Below, piece by piece: positions 21,514-33,229 of a stretch of 64,000 bases of DNA. The notes under the pieces were generated by a model, which was not told the origin of the DNA, searched no databases, and saw only the letters and a program-made list of their open reading frames with translations. This stretch comes from Aurelia coerulea (Eukaryota; Cnidaria; Scyphozoa; Semaeostomeae; Ulmaridae). The stretch covers positions 6,431,501 through 6,495,500 of the forward strand of contig CM076959.1 of NCBI GenBank assembly GCA_039566865.1. Reading direction: 5' to 3'. Position 1 is the first letter of the stretch; the number at the start of each line of letters is the position of its first letter. The position numbers and the translations under genes are program-made.

Positions 21514-23025
21514 AGATCTCAGAAACATAAATATGTACCTAGTTACTTCTGTTTAAGGACCTGCTTGTACGACATCCAGAATCTTATATAGTCAAGAATT
21601 ACCTATTTATTCATTAAAGTCATACATTTGCCTGTGTTTCCTTGGTCTTGTTCTGGTATTCTTTGCCTATGAAATTATTCGTTTCTTGGTCACAACAAGC
21701 ATCTTCGAATCAGAAGATATATGCTGGAATGTTGACCTTTTATTTTCGAATAATTTCAAACGCAAGTACCCCCAACAGGACTAAGAATTTCAACACAACT
21801 TAGACGTTCTTATGATTAGTTGAGCCAACGAATTATTTAATGTCTTTAAATGTCCATCAAAATAAAATATAAGTTATAATGATTTTAACGATATGCAACA
21901 TAAATTGTATTCTTAATGCATCTCCTAGTAAGGATACGTTCGAAGGTAAACACACAAGATCGGGAAAATTCCTCGTCCACTAGTGCTTAGCTGTGGATGA
22001 CTTCAAAATAATTTAATCAATGACAGCAAAATGTGAAACAACATTAAATTGCAGGGTGCAATTTAGAGAGATGAGGTATTCTGCTAGACTAAAACGGCAA
22101 TTGCGTTTAATTGCAATTGACTAGGCTAGAACCTCAAACAGATGTACACACACACCCCTTTCTATTAAGGGTACAGGAAAACTCAAAGTCGAAGACGCTT
22201 GGCCTTGTCTTTCGGGTTTTCATCCAACAAATTATGGAACAAGAGGGATTCTGTCAAAGGATTACTGTAACAAAGTTTATTGGCTCCTGTAATAGAGAGA
22301 GATTGATCATTGGTGCACTAATAGGTGTCCATTCGTACTTGGAACCAAGTGTGAAACAATGATATCCCATTCTTTTAGGAGCAAATGCAGTAATCCTTTA
22401 AAGAGGAATCCAATGCAAAGGAACATTGACGTATTTGGAAAATCTTGGCAGAGGAGGGAGGCTTTAGACAGGACTTTAAATGGGTGGAAAAGCATGACTT
22501 TTTTTGGCAATTCTAAAGCAACGTGAACACCATTATAAAATGATTAAGGAAGCTTTGTGCAACATCATTCAGTAAAGGGGTTCTAGTTGCTTTTGAATTA
22601 CATTGGAAAAACGAGGGACACAAAATACCATTATTAATGAACGATCAGGAAAATGGGCAGCTAGAAACAAGGACCGAGTGCATATCACATGCACAGCGGA
22701 GAAACACACACATTTTCGTTGGGGACCAAACACTGGGACAATATTTTAAAGGGGAAGCAAAATGGCAAAACTCTGGGCGAAATTTTGATTTTATTGTTGG
22801 CAACACTTCTAACTTGGTATGAAAAGGCGACAGAACTATAATATATGTATTAATAGCTCATGTATCTTTGGATAACATGTTTCTGCATCGAGAAAGTTTC
22901 TAATCTCCAAATCATTAAGCAAGGTATAAAAATTTTGCCAGAAAAAATCATTTGCACTGATATGGAGATTGGAAAAGTAGAATGAATGCTAACATGTAAC
23001 CCAAAGATGACATAAGATAGAAAAC
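21514..23025. other. Merlin interior, no gene recognised
   Basis: Unique AT-rich sequence downstream of the transposase (which is on the minus strand). Small open frames show no motif. A GTAAGT donor-like site lies just after the transposase stop (about 23,023 reading minus), so a further exon here is possible but not seen. Confidence 0.4.
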
Positions 23026-23979
23026 TTACACTACATACAAGTCTGTCGCTATCTGGTGCCAGAAGTGATAAAATGCATGACCGACGAATCTCTGCATCCA
23101 CATGAATTCAGCCAAATAATCTGGAACCATTTCTCGATTCGTCGGTCCATACATTGCCTTGAACTTCGCCTTTGCTCTTTGCCACATTGCTTCCACTCGA
23201 TTTGTTGTCACTCCAGTTGCCGGGTCCACAAAATGCAGCGTGTGATTCACTGTGCCGTGCACGAATCCTTGTTAGCCTAGCTGTCTGTATGCTGCCCATT
23301 CATCTGACCACACTGTCGTTCCTGGTTCAACCCAGTCGACGATTATAGGCAATAGTGTCCCTGCGTCTCTTCTTGGTACAGGTACCAAAAACCCATGCTT
23401 GCTTTGGATGTCATAACCACCCATGATCCATTTTTCTACAACGACGTGACCGCGATTGTATTTCCTTCTGGCGAACAGGCTCTCGTCAATTTCGACAATC
23501 ATTCCTGGACCACCAAGCCTTTGAGGATGATTTAGGAAATACTGCACGGCCACGTCCCTGCAGAACTGATTCCAGTCCGTGACAGTGTGTTCTGATCCAA
23601 TGTCCAGCTCGTGCATACACTGTTCCACGGACATCCCCCTCAAGCGGCCAGCATTCCAGGCCCACACATATGTGAGCCCCAATATTTGGTACAAGTGGAG
23701 CTTCGACCGGTTGAAGAAGCTCCCTTTCCTGATATTGGTTGTCCCCTTGCATCTTGGACACCGCCAAATGATGCCATCCAGCCCGCGACCATAAATCCCC
23801 TCGTTGCATGCAATATGGCACGTGGGGCAGTGGCAGCTGTTGGCCAGAAGGCCATATCGGCGGCACCAAGCAATGGTATCAGGTATACTATTCTTGAACT
23901 GTATACCAAGTTCCATCATGTTGATTGCATCGAAGACGCCCATGACGGGCTCTCTGCGTTGTTGTGCTGCTTGGGCCAT
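23026..23979 (-). pseudogene. Merlin transposase (IS1595/ISXO2-like DDE), one premature stop
   Basis: From the ATG at 23,979 (context catcATGG) the frame reads a zinc ribbon (CPTC near residues 51-54 and CPRC near 74-77), then the DDE core. D165 is in VEIDESLFARRKYNRG and D226 in WSDEWAAY. An in-frame TAA at codon 236 (23,274-23,272) then breaks it. The same frame continues to VNHTLHFVDPATGV and NRVEAMWQRAK, with E263, and stops at 23,026. The DD-E spacing (36 residues between the last two) and the ISXO2 motifs are intact, so only one nonsense change is visible over about 317 codons. It cuts and pastes Merlin DNA in the nucleus. Confidence 0.9.
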
Positions 23980-24679
23980 GATGATTTTCAGCTGCAGTCA
24001 ATGGCGCGCAAGGGAATGTTTTATAGGAAAAAAATGTTTCATCTTTACACCCCCGTCTAAGTGCCCCTTCGAGAGGTCAGATGTACCGGGGCACTTCGAC
24101 GAGGGTCTATCTTTATTTCTGGAATATTATTCACAGTATATAGAAACAGAAATATAATCAAATAAATGATAGATTTTGATTCATTGAGCAGAATTTGTTG
24201 ACAACGCCTTCCCTTATTTTTTTAATTGTTTTGTCTTCAAACCTATTTTTGATCGACGAATTGAAGTGTAGTCAAACGAAGTAACAATAAGATCTGGAAA
24301 ATGTATTTCAAAACATTTTTCAATCATATTTCTATGTTGGTTACATCTGCACAGCTGATAGAGTCCGCATAAAATACACGAATGACCTTTAAGTTTCACG
24401 TAATTTTTAAAGGAAATTTGGAAGCTAAATCAATGTAATTCATCAAATTAAGAAATCCAGTGCAGTCTACTGATGGAGCCTCCATTTAAAGACGAGGTTT
24501 GGTGTCCATACTTAAAACAGAATTTTAAAAGTTACACTAAGTAGCCACATATAAGAAACGGACATATAAGAAACTGTAGTCTGCCACCACAGAGAATACT
24601 CTCCCATTGATAAGAAGCCAGGCATCATAATTGACTTTGGGGTATTATTGGGCTGAAATGGGCTTTATTATTTCGAATA
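23980..24679. other. Upstream region of the Merlin transposase
   Basis: No gene recognised. This segment would contain the promoter of the minus-strand transposase. It includes a small inverted motif gtgccccttcgag...cggggcacttcgacgag near 24,060-24,100. Confidence 0.4.
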
Positions 24680-25109
24680 CAGTAAGTACCCGCAAATAAG
24701 AAACCCCTTGTATAAGAAACAGGCCTCACTTTTTTCAAAAGGGGCTCCTTTTATAAGAAACAACTCTAAGTCTGAAATTTAAAACTTTCTTATTTTCAGG
24801 TTTGTCATAGTTCCAAAATGCTAGAAAATAATGCCCATAAATGACTGTAATATCGTGTAGCATTCTCTAAACAGAGTTGACATTTTCAAAATTAAAGATT
24901 CACACAACAAAAAAGGTAATAAGGTAAACATGTAAAATGCACCAGTGATGTGCATGTGTATGCATGTATGGTACAGTCATATACCTTCACTTGACTTGAT
25001 TCCCTATCTATAAGAAACTTTGACCCTGATCATGAAAAGGTCTTTTTAAATAAGAAACTTTCTGAGGCCTCGATTCAAAAAGTGGTTTCTTATTTGCGGG
25101 TACCCGCTG
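24680..25109. mobile_element. 430-bp TA-flanked MITE (Tc1/mariner-like)
   Basis: The ends CAGTAAGTACCCGCAAATAAG and (complement) CAGCGGGTACCCGCAAATAAG form inverted repeats. They are flanked by TA at 24,678-24,679 and 25,110-25,111. The inside has many taagaaac motifs. There is no coding sequence. Confidence 0.8.
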
Positions 25110-25135
25110 TATAATAAGACTGACTTCAACGTATA

Positions 25136-26149
25136 GGGTAGGGTGGGGGTAATATGGGTCTAAAATGAGCAAAATTTTAATATATATAGATGGTAAAACG
25201 AGACTAAAATGCAATTTCAACAGTTTCCTTTAATTGACATTCAGCGCTTCTTCTTTTTTGGGAAAAAATTTCAGCTCGGACAAAGGCAGTTAGATATTTT
25301 TAAAAAATGTTCTCTTTTGACAACCAAAATAGGCCCACTTTTTCCGACAAGCAGGAAAAGTGGGTCTTTTTTCAAAACTTGTACAAAATCGGAATATGAA
25401 AGGCTAAATGATTAAAAAAATTGATGAACTTACATTTCCCAACTATCCTCTATTCAATAAAATCACAGTCTTAGCCTTTTATGGCAAGCAATCCCGTTCC
25501 CGCGACGAAAATAAAACTACGGTCATTATGCTGTGATCCACCATCGTTGCGACTTGCAAGTCAGTGATCGAATTTGATAATAACAGTCAAATAAAGATGT
25601 TTGCAGTATGTTTACTCCAATTTACTGGTTACCAGACAGCAACTGCGGTAATAGGAAACCCGTTTTCGCGTTTTAGACAGAAAACAACGTGGCAAGATGA
25701 ATATAAGTGCAAAAATTTTAAGCAATTCAAGGCTTTGTTGAATTTGAATTATGGCTGAATTCTCATGTAGGCCCACATTACCCCACCAGGTAAAAAAATA
25801 AAAAAAAACAATCGCGTCAATGACTTCAAAATAAACGTTATTTCATTTGTAAAAGACCAACCTCTCACCTCATGCTCATTAAATTGACCAGAAAAGCAAG
25901 ACAACAGTGGCAGGAGAAAGTTTTCCTGGGCTTTGAAATTCTTGCAGAATAGGCCGTTCAGTAGAGTTATTTCATAAAACGAGTGGAGATACATCTAAGA
26001 CGAGTGTTTTATGTAAAAAGGCAGTTTATTATGCAGAACTTAAAAGAAAAATAGCTAGCCTTTCTTCCATTTAACGAGGAAGGATATTTCTAGCAAAAAG
26101 CTTAGTAGACCCACTTTACCCCGTAGACCCATATTACCCCACCCTACCC
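25136..26149. mobile_element. 1.0-kb TA-flanked inverted-repeat element
   Basis: The ends GGGTAGGGTGGGGGTAATATGGG and the complement are flanked by TA at 25,134-25,135 and 26,150-26,151. Related internal copies of the same motif occur near 25,770-25,792 (cccacattaccccaccagg) and 26,108-26,125. The open frames are short and unrecognised. Confidence 0.7.
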
Positions 26150-26159
26150 TAGAGGTTCG

Positions 26160-26520
26160 TTTGCTTGGGCATTCAAAATTTCTTTGCAATATAGAAAACA
26201 TTGCCCTTTCTATTTTCAGGATGTGCCCTTTTGAATTAACGAACAATTTCTCTGTGAAAGTCCTTCCCCCAAGCGTTATATGCTTCCTAGCTCCGTGCAA
26301 TGTCGTTGGAGACAGTTTAGGGATTCGGGTCCTTGCACCCATGCCAACTGTGACCTGAAGATTAGGGTAGGATAGGGTTTGGTGATGTTAGTCTAACATG
26401 ATCCTATCCTTACGTATTTAACGACGTATTTATGTTAGCTTTTGGAAAGTTGTTCAACGGTCTAAATGCGGATGGGTTAAGCTTCTGCTTCTGTTCCCAC
26501 AGGTGGCGGAAAATGGTTCA
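26160..26520 (-). repeat. Diverged second copy of an inner arm block of the Merlin element
   Basis: It resembles 26,820-27,260: both contain a gggtccttccaccc/gggtccttgcaccc block, a tgcaatgt...gag block and a cggtctaaatgcggatgggttaagctt-like block. It is much more diverged than the two outer arms are from each other. Confidence 0.6.
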
Positions 26521-27339
26521 GTATTTTTAAAATGGAATTGCTCAGTCTTAAAATTAGTCAAAACAAACCTTTCTTCTCAGTTAAATGTGTCTGATTTCTC
26601 TGTGAATCTGATCCTTAGGTCAACATGCGAACAACAGTATAGTGTTGTTGCTGTCGTACAAGCGGTTTCTTATACAGAAGTACCTGTAGGCACTAGGTAC
26701 ATTTTCATGTTTCTGAGATCTAAAGTCACTTTGTTGTAGGAAAAATTAATACATTTGCTCATTATATTCCTAACACTCCCTGCAGAAAATCATCAGTCAA
26801 AAAGAGTAGATGATGATTTTATGTGAACAGTCCCGGATGAAAATAATAGGATTTTGCTGTGAAGAAAATGGTAAAATTTCCTCTTTCCAATGAAGGGCCC
26901 CCTTGAATTGATGAAAAATAGCCAATTAACAATCCAGCCCCAAGCTTGAGATGCTTCATATGTCCATGCAATGTAGCTTGAGGCATTTGAGGGACTTCAG
27001 GAATTTGGGTCCTTCCACCCATGCAAAAATTTACCTGTTCATTCGGGTATGTTTTTTAACAAAAACAACATCAAATCTCTACAAATCACAATGAAAAGAG
27101 TGTTGACTATTATTGTATTATATCAATGCTTTAGTTTCATTCTGATAGCGATTCCTTTCGATAGATATTTCGATATTTTATGTAAGCTTTTGGAAAGTTG
27201 CATCAGCTGTCCAACGGTCTAAATGTGGATGGGTTAAGCTTCCGCTTCTGTTCCGGGAGTAAAATTCTTACTCTAAACGTCAAAGTCGTGAATTCAATGC
27301 TCAAAATTTAACAGCCTTAAATTAATGACTCTTTTTGAC

Positions 27340-29630
27340 ATCTAAGAACATTTTTAGCTCTATACCCACCAGCTCGAAGGTCTAACTCGCTGGTCTAAAA
27401 TCGAAACGTAAATTTTTAGCTCTCTCACCAGCAGCTCAATGACCGACAGCTCGAGGCTCCCTGGTCTAAAATCTAAAATCTAAAAGCTCCCTGGTCTAAA
27501 ATCGAAGTATAAATTTTTAGCTCTCTGACCAACAGCTCGAGGGTCTAGCTCCCTTGTCTAAAATCGAAGTATACATTTTTAGCTCTCTCACCGGCAGCTC
27601 AAGGACAGACAGCTCGAGGGTCTAGCTCCCTGGTCTAAAATCGAAGTATAAATTTTTAGCTCTCTGACCGACAGCTCGAGGGTCTAGCTCCCTGGTCTAA
27701 AATCGAAGTATAAATTTTAAGCTCTCTCACCGGCAGCTCGAGGACAGACAGCTCGAGGGTCTAGCTCCCTGGTCTAAAATCGAAGTATAAATTTTTAGCT
27801 CTCTGACCGACAGCTCGAGGACGGACAGCTCGAGGGTCTAAATCTCGGGTCTAAAATCGAAGTATAAATTTTTAGCTCTCTCACCGGCAGCTCGAGGACG
27901 GACAGCTCGAGGGTCTAGCTCCCTTGTCTAAAATCTAAGTATAAATTTTTAGCTCTCTCACCGGCAGCTCGAGGACGGATAGCTCGAGGGTCTATTTCCC
28001 TTGTTAAAAAATCGAGACGTAAATTTTTAGCTCTCTCACTGGCAGCTCGATGACCGACAGCTCAATAGTGTAACTCTCGGGTCTAAAATTGAAGTATAAA
28101 TTTTTAGCTCTCGCACGGGCAGCTCGATGACCGACAGCTCGAGTGTCTAACTCTCGGGTCTAAAATCGAAGTATAAATTTTTAGCCCTCTCACCGGCAGC
28201 TCGAGGACTGACAGCTCGAGGGTCTATTTCCCTTGTCTAAAATCGAGACGTAAATTTTTAGCTCTCTCACGGGCAGCTCGAGGACGGACAGCTTGAGGGT
28301 CTATTTCCCTTGTCTAAAATCGAGACGTAAATTTTTAGCTCTCTCAACGGCAGATCGATGACTGACAGCCCTAGGGTCTATTTCCCTTGTCTAAAATCGA
28401 GACGTAAATTTTTAGCTCTCTCACCGGCAGCTCGAGGGCGGACAGCTCGAGGGTCTAGCTCCCTTGTCTAAAATCTAAGTATAAATTTTTAGCTCTCTGA
28501 CCGACAGCTCGAGGACGGATAGCTCGAGGGTCTAGCTCCCTTGTCTAAAATCAAAGTATAAATTTTTACCTCTCTGAGCGACAGCTCGATGACCGGCAGC
28601 TCGAGGGTCTAACTCTCGGTTCTAAAATCGAAGTATAACTTTTTAGCTCTCTCACCGGCATCTCGAGGACCAACAGCTCGAGGGTCTAACTCTCGAGTCT
28701 AAATCGAAGTATAAATTTTTAGCCCTCTCACCGGCAGCTCGAGGACTGACAGCCCCATGGTCTATTTCCCTTGTCTAAAATCGAGACGTACATTTTTAGC
28801 TCTCTTACCGGCAGCTCGAGGACGGACAGCTCGAGGGTCTAGCTCCCTTGTCTAAAATCTAAGTATAAATTTTTAGCTCTCTGACCGACAGCTCGAGGAC
28901 GGATAGCTTGAGGGTCTAGCTCCCTTGTGTAAAATCAAAGTATAAATTTTTACCTCTCTGAGCGACAGCTCGATGACCGGCAGCTCGAGGGTCTAACTCT
29001 CGGGTCTAAAATCGAAGTATAAATTTTTAGCTCTCTCACCGGCAGCTCGAGGACGGACAGCTCGAGGGTCTATTTCCCTTGTCTAAAATTGAGACGTAAA
29101 TTTTTAGCTCTCTCACCGGCAGCTCAATGACCGACAGCTCGATAGTGTAACTCTCGGGTCTAAAATCGAAGTATAAATTTTTAGCTCTCTCACGGGCAGC
29201 TCGATGACCGACAGCTCGAGTGTCTAACTCTCGGGTCTAAAATCGAAGTATAACTTTTTAGCTCTCTCATCGGCATCTCGAGGACCGACAGCTCGAGGGT
29301 CTAACTCTCGGGTCTAAACTCGAAGTATAAATTTTTTGCTCTCTCACCGGCAGCTCGAGGACTGACAGCTCGAGGATCTATTTCCCTTGTCTAAAATCGA
29401 TACGTAAATTTTTAGCTCTCTCACCTGCAGCTCGAGGACTGACAGCCCTAGGGTCTATTTCCCTTGTCTAAAATCGGACGTAAATTTTTAGCTCCCTCAC
29501 GAGCAGCTCGAGGGCGGACAGCTCGAGGGTCTAGCTCCCTCGTCTAAAATCGAAGTATAAATTTTTAGCCCTCTCACCGGCAGCTCGAGGACTGACAGCC
29601 CTAGGGTCTAACTCCCGGCTCTTACCTCTC
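27340..29630 (-). repeat. Right satellite array of the Merlin element
   Basis: The same roughly 77-bp unit inverted, in about thirty copies, with two recurrent variants (gaagtataaattttta and gagacgtaaattttta). Block order suggests higher-order duplication. Confidence 0.88.
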
Positions 29631-29909
29631 CGAGGAGTAAACGACCCATGACGACCCCCGTCTTTGAGTTTGAAGTCGAGGCTACTGGTCACGTGACCGA
29701 AGAACTCGATCGGATTGATAATGGCGGACGGAGTGAAGATTTGGAGGCTAGTCATGGATGTATTTTGGCTAATAAAAGATGGAATTGAAGGTGAGTAATT
29801 ATTAATTATATATCAAATTAATCCCCATGTGCTGGGCTATCGATTGATATACAATAGATATGTAAGAGACATACAACGACAAAGTTATAAGTACAAACAG
29901 TATAGACAT

Positions 29910-29982
29910 GGTCTGAAGAGGGTGTGCGAAACTGCATTAGCGCCACCGGTCTGAAGAGGGTGTGCGAAACTGCATTAGCGCC
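29910..29982 (-). repeat. Duplicated terminal repeat at the right Merlin end
   Basis: The outermost block ggtctgaagagggtgtgcg...gcattagcgcc occurs twice in tandem at 29,910-29,945 and 29,948-29,982, but only once at the left end. Confidence 0.85.
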
Positions 29983-29990
29983 GCATTTTG

Positions 29991-32001
29991 TACATAAATA
30001 TAGTTCATAATCCTACCTTTCAGTGTGTCCCTGACTCATTGGCCACAAATCACATCTTTCAAGTTGGAATTGAAAGGAGACATTTTAATTATAAAATTGA
30101 CATCTTTAATTATGGAAAGAAGCACAGTATGGACAACAGAAATGTACTATTAAATACCTTGTTCTGAAATAATTGAGAAAAAATAATGAATATTATTAGA
30201 CTTATATGGTAAATTTTTCCAGAATGACAACTTACATATGTACAATAGATCTTTTACAGTAGCTGTACCGCGGAAAACTACGAGAGACATTTTTCACATT
30301 TTCATTCAAAAAATTTGATTGAGTGCCACCCATTTCCATGGCGGATTTCATATGGTGTGGTGGCACTGTTGAACGCATTGAAAAATTGGTTAAAATTTCT
30401 TACAAAAATGTGAACAAATATTTGTTCTTTCAGGATTCTTTTGTAAGACACCGAAAAGATCTATTTTTCATACCAAGTTGTTGAAAAATGATCATAACAG
30501 CTTTCAAAAACCACACTTTGTTAGTAGCCAAAACTTTCAGTGGAATCAACACATGTATAATCAAGGTGGATAATTAATGGAGGTTATGCATTTGCTGAAG
30601 GAAATGCCAACACACCTCTGTTATCTTTTGCTAAACAAGGAAATGGCAAATGCTAAGAATATCAAATAGAAGCTTTTTTGCACTTGGTCTGAGTGAGCTT
30701 TAATTAACTGCTGCATTGATTTCCTTGAATACTGCTATGGGTGGAATTTTCCTGATGCCCTTATACAGCCCTTGGAATATTCAAAACAGTGAATTCTCAT
30801 GTCTGATGAATTGGACTTCAACAGCTGGAAAAATAGTTTCTTCTTCATTTCCACAGTATATGTATGCAATACAGGCAAACAAACTGACAACAGCTAGAGT
30901 ATCACCTGTACCAAAATACAAGGCCAAGGGAGAGTATCTAGCGTACAGACCAAGTTTTAGCCTTGTAGTGGGGATTATGACCTTGTTATGACCTTGTACT
31001 AGCCTTTGAAGAAAATTACAAGGCTATTAGTAAGATTCCAAGCTGCAACCAGTCCAACACAGGATTGCCACCAGGGTTCCACAAGGCTAATTAGCAAAAA
31101 CAAGGCTACAATGCCACAACTACAATGGTTGTAAATTGCTATTACATGGCCTTGTATTTTCGCACAGGCAACATATATATTTACTGCATTTGTCAGTGTC
31201 TTTTTTACAAACTTCTTTATCCAAAACTTTAAAGTTGGTCAGAATGATTTCCGAGGACTTTTTTGGAAGGGTTATGCAACAATCACAAACAAGTAATTTG
31301 TTGCATGTGAGTGAAGTTACCAAATATGAAATATTTCATCAATATCTGCTATGCCACAGGAAGTTAGGTAAATGGAGTAATTATGAAAAGGCTCTCTTGT
31401 GTTATTTTCTGTCTAATGTCCCATTGTGTTCAACACATAGACACTCCCTCAGCTGTTAGTTATAACAAAATGTTTTCACTCTTCAAACATGACAAGAGAA
31501 ACATTTTTCATTCTGTAATTACGCCAGTTGGCATGCTACCTGTGGCTATACACAGGATCCCTTCTTTGTCAGCTTTTAGAATACAAGTATATCTTGTATA
31601 AATCTTGTGGAAACACACTTCAACTGTCATGCATCCCTTGATGATACCTGAAATACAATATGTAAAATGTAGGAAATCCTCTAAATGCATTCACTATAAG
31701 CAAGCTATAAGTTGGGATTGGGAGAGAACTTTTTGATACAACAAGTATTTTTATGAGTAACCTATTTATCATTGCAGGGTTTTTGAAAGGGCTAAATACG
31801 AAACAGAAATTGCAAAAACTCGTATGGTCTATATTAGGAACTCACCAAAGATGCTCCATCTTATAATCACATAAAATATTCATAGGCCTAGATAAAATAA
31901 AGAACGGCAACCAACAAATAAAATAGTTCCTATGTAACTGAGGAGAGAAAGTTATTGTTAAAAGTAGAAGATAGTAATCAAAAGATCACCTGTTTTGGAA
32001 G
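29991..32001. other. About 2 kb without recognisable genes
   Basis: AT-rich. There are short direct repetitions of caaggct- and ccttgtt-type words near 30,960-31,110. The small frames at 30,716-30,991 and 31,136-31,601 show no motif. Confidence 0.4.
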
Positions 32002-32292
32002 TCAAGAATCTGGAATCGCTATTCTGGATAGAGCGTTTCGTTTGGGACATTGTTTGGTTACCGTCTCTTCTCTGTCTCCTTCGGCATCCAGTCGGATCTG
32101 GTGATGATGGACAAACCATTTTCCCTTCATTTCCATTAGACCACAGCCTTCCATAAACCCTAACATGAAATCTAAAGTTTTGTCAACCAAATGTTTGTTT
32201 AAAACCGAAGAGTCGTCTCGTCGATGGCGATACGAGTTCTTCACTGCTTCCCACTTGATGGGCCTAATTCGCATTCTGACCACTGATCGCAT
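32002..32292 (-). CDS. Hypothetical 96-codon open frame
   Basis: ATG at 32,292 to a stop at 32,002. The composition is rich in charged residues and looks protein-like (AVKNSYRHRRDDSSVLNKH, MEMKGKWFVHHHQIRLD). I recognise no family. A perfect TGACGTCA lies just upstream at 32,294-32,301. It could be a small gene, an exon or chance. Confidence 0.25.
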   Translation of the reverse strand: MRSVVRMRIRPIKWEAVKNSYRHRRDDSSVLNKHLVDKTLDFMLGFMEGCGLMEMKGKWFVHHHQIRLDAEGDREETVTKQCPKRNALSRIAIPDS

Positions 32293-32454
32293 TTGACGTC
32301 ACAAGCATCGCATGACATGCTGCGGGAGAATATGCAATCAATCCCGTCCTTTTTCTTAAAAAGGCGTTTCCCGCCACATCACGGGCCCCTAACTCTCAAA
32401 CGAAGAGATATTTAAAAAATGTTTTCAGATTTGGAATCTACGTCTAAAGCGGCA

Positions 32455-33180
32455 AAATAATAATGATAATAATAATATAATAATAATAATGGTATTATCG
32501 AGCATATCCACTACAAGTGTGGCTCTTCAACTCTAAAATTAAAAGCAAATTAAAATTACAAGTTCAAAAGGTAAGAACAATCACATAAGAATTAGAAATA
32601 TGGTACTTTAGTCCAGTTTGTTGTTTGCTCTTTCAAATAAATGTTTCTTTAGATTGCAACAGAACGTTGTAAAGTTAGACTGGCATTTTATATGTACAGG
32701 TAAGGCATTGAAGCATTTTGCAGCGGCATCTTCAAAAGTATCTGGTATAAGTGATGGCTTTATACGAGTTTCATTACTACTACGCAAGACTCTGTTACAA
32801 GTTTGCAGCTCCAGTTTATTAATTACAGGCCAATTAGTGTTGTGAATTGCCTGGAAGGTTAATTTTAATAGGTTGAAGTCCCGTCTTTCTGCAATTGGTA
32901 GCCATCCAAGTTTCAAAATATCTTTTTGTATGGGTGTAACGTTTAAGTACGAAGCTTGCTACAGCCTTCTGTAACCGCTGCAGTATTTTAACTGTTGCTG
33001 ACTCAAAGGGGAATAGACATAATCGTTGAAATCAATTTTGGAGAGAATCAATGATTCTGCTAATGTTTTACGCAATCTAAATGGTGTGAAATTCTTTAAT
33101 TTTCGTAGAACAGATAGTTTGCTATAACAACTGGAGAGGACGCAAAACATAGTTTTACGCTGCCATTCTCCTTTAATAAT
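32455..33180 (-). pseudogene. CR1/L2-like LINE reverse transcriptase, 3' end
   Basis: On the minus strand, SCYSKLSVLRKLKNFTPF, ESLILSKIDFNDYVYSP and then LGWLPIAERRDFNLLK and LKKHLFERANN give the C-terminal end of a LINE RT. The last two parts are in different frames from the first. The 3' end finishes in a taataa-type tail at about 32,457-32,492. It is 5'-truncated and inactive. Confidence 0.75.
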
Positions 33181-33229
33181 CTTGCTCCACCCCCTTTTAC
33201 TCGCAGACTCTGGCACTATGACAGTGCCA

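Larger units (their letters stand above)
19345..29982. mobile_element. Giant Merlin-type DNA transposon (10.6 kb), 8-bp TSD
   Basis: The termini GGCGCTAATGCAGTTTCGC at 19,345 and the complement ending at 29,982 are flanked by GCATTTTG at 19,337-19,344 and 29,983-29,990. The inverted arms are about 2.2 kb (19,345 to about 21,540) and 3.3 kb (about 26,640-29,982). The length difference is mostly satellite copy number. The interior encodes an IS1595/ISXO2-like transposase, the enzyme of the Merlin superfamily, whose duplications are 8-9 bp. Merlins are usually a few kb, so the size is exceptional. Confidence 0.85.

Noticed and set aside
23026..23979. Bacterial insertion sequence or contamination
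   Set aside because: The IS1595-like transposase has a eukaryotic-style start context and lies within inverted arms shared only with its surroundings; Merlin is the eukaryotic branch of this family.
19534..29755. Matching frames at 19,534-19,758 and 29,531-29,755 and at 20,887-21,090 and 26,819-27,022
   Set aside because: These are the two inverted Merlin arms translated; no recognisable domain.
32294..32301. TGACGTCA as a CRE promoter site
   Set aside because: A single 8-bp match next to an unconfirmed frame is not enough. Its place two bases from the ATG is odd for a promoter element.
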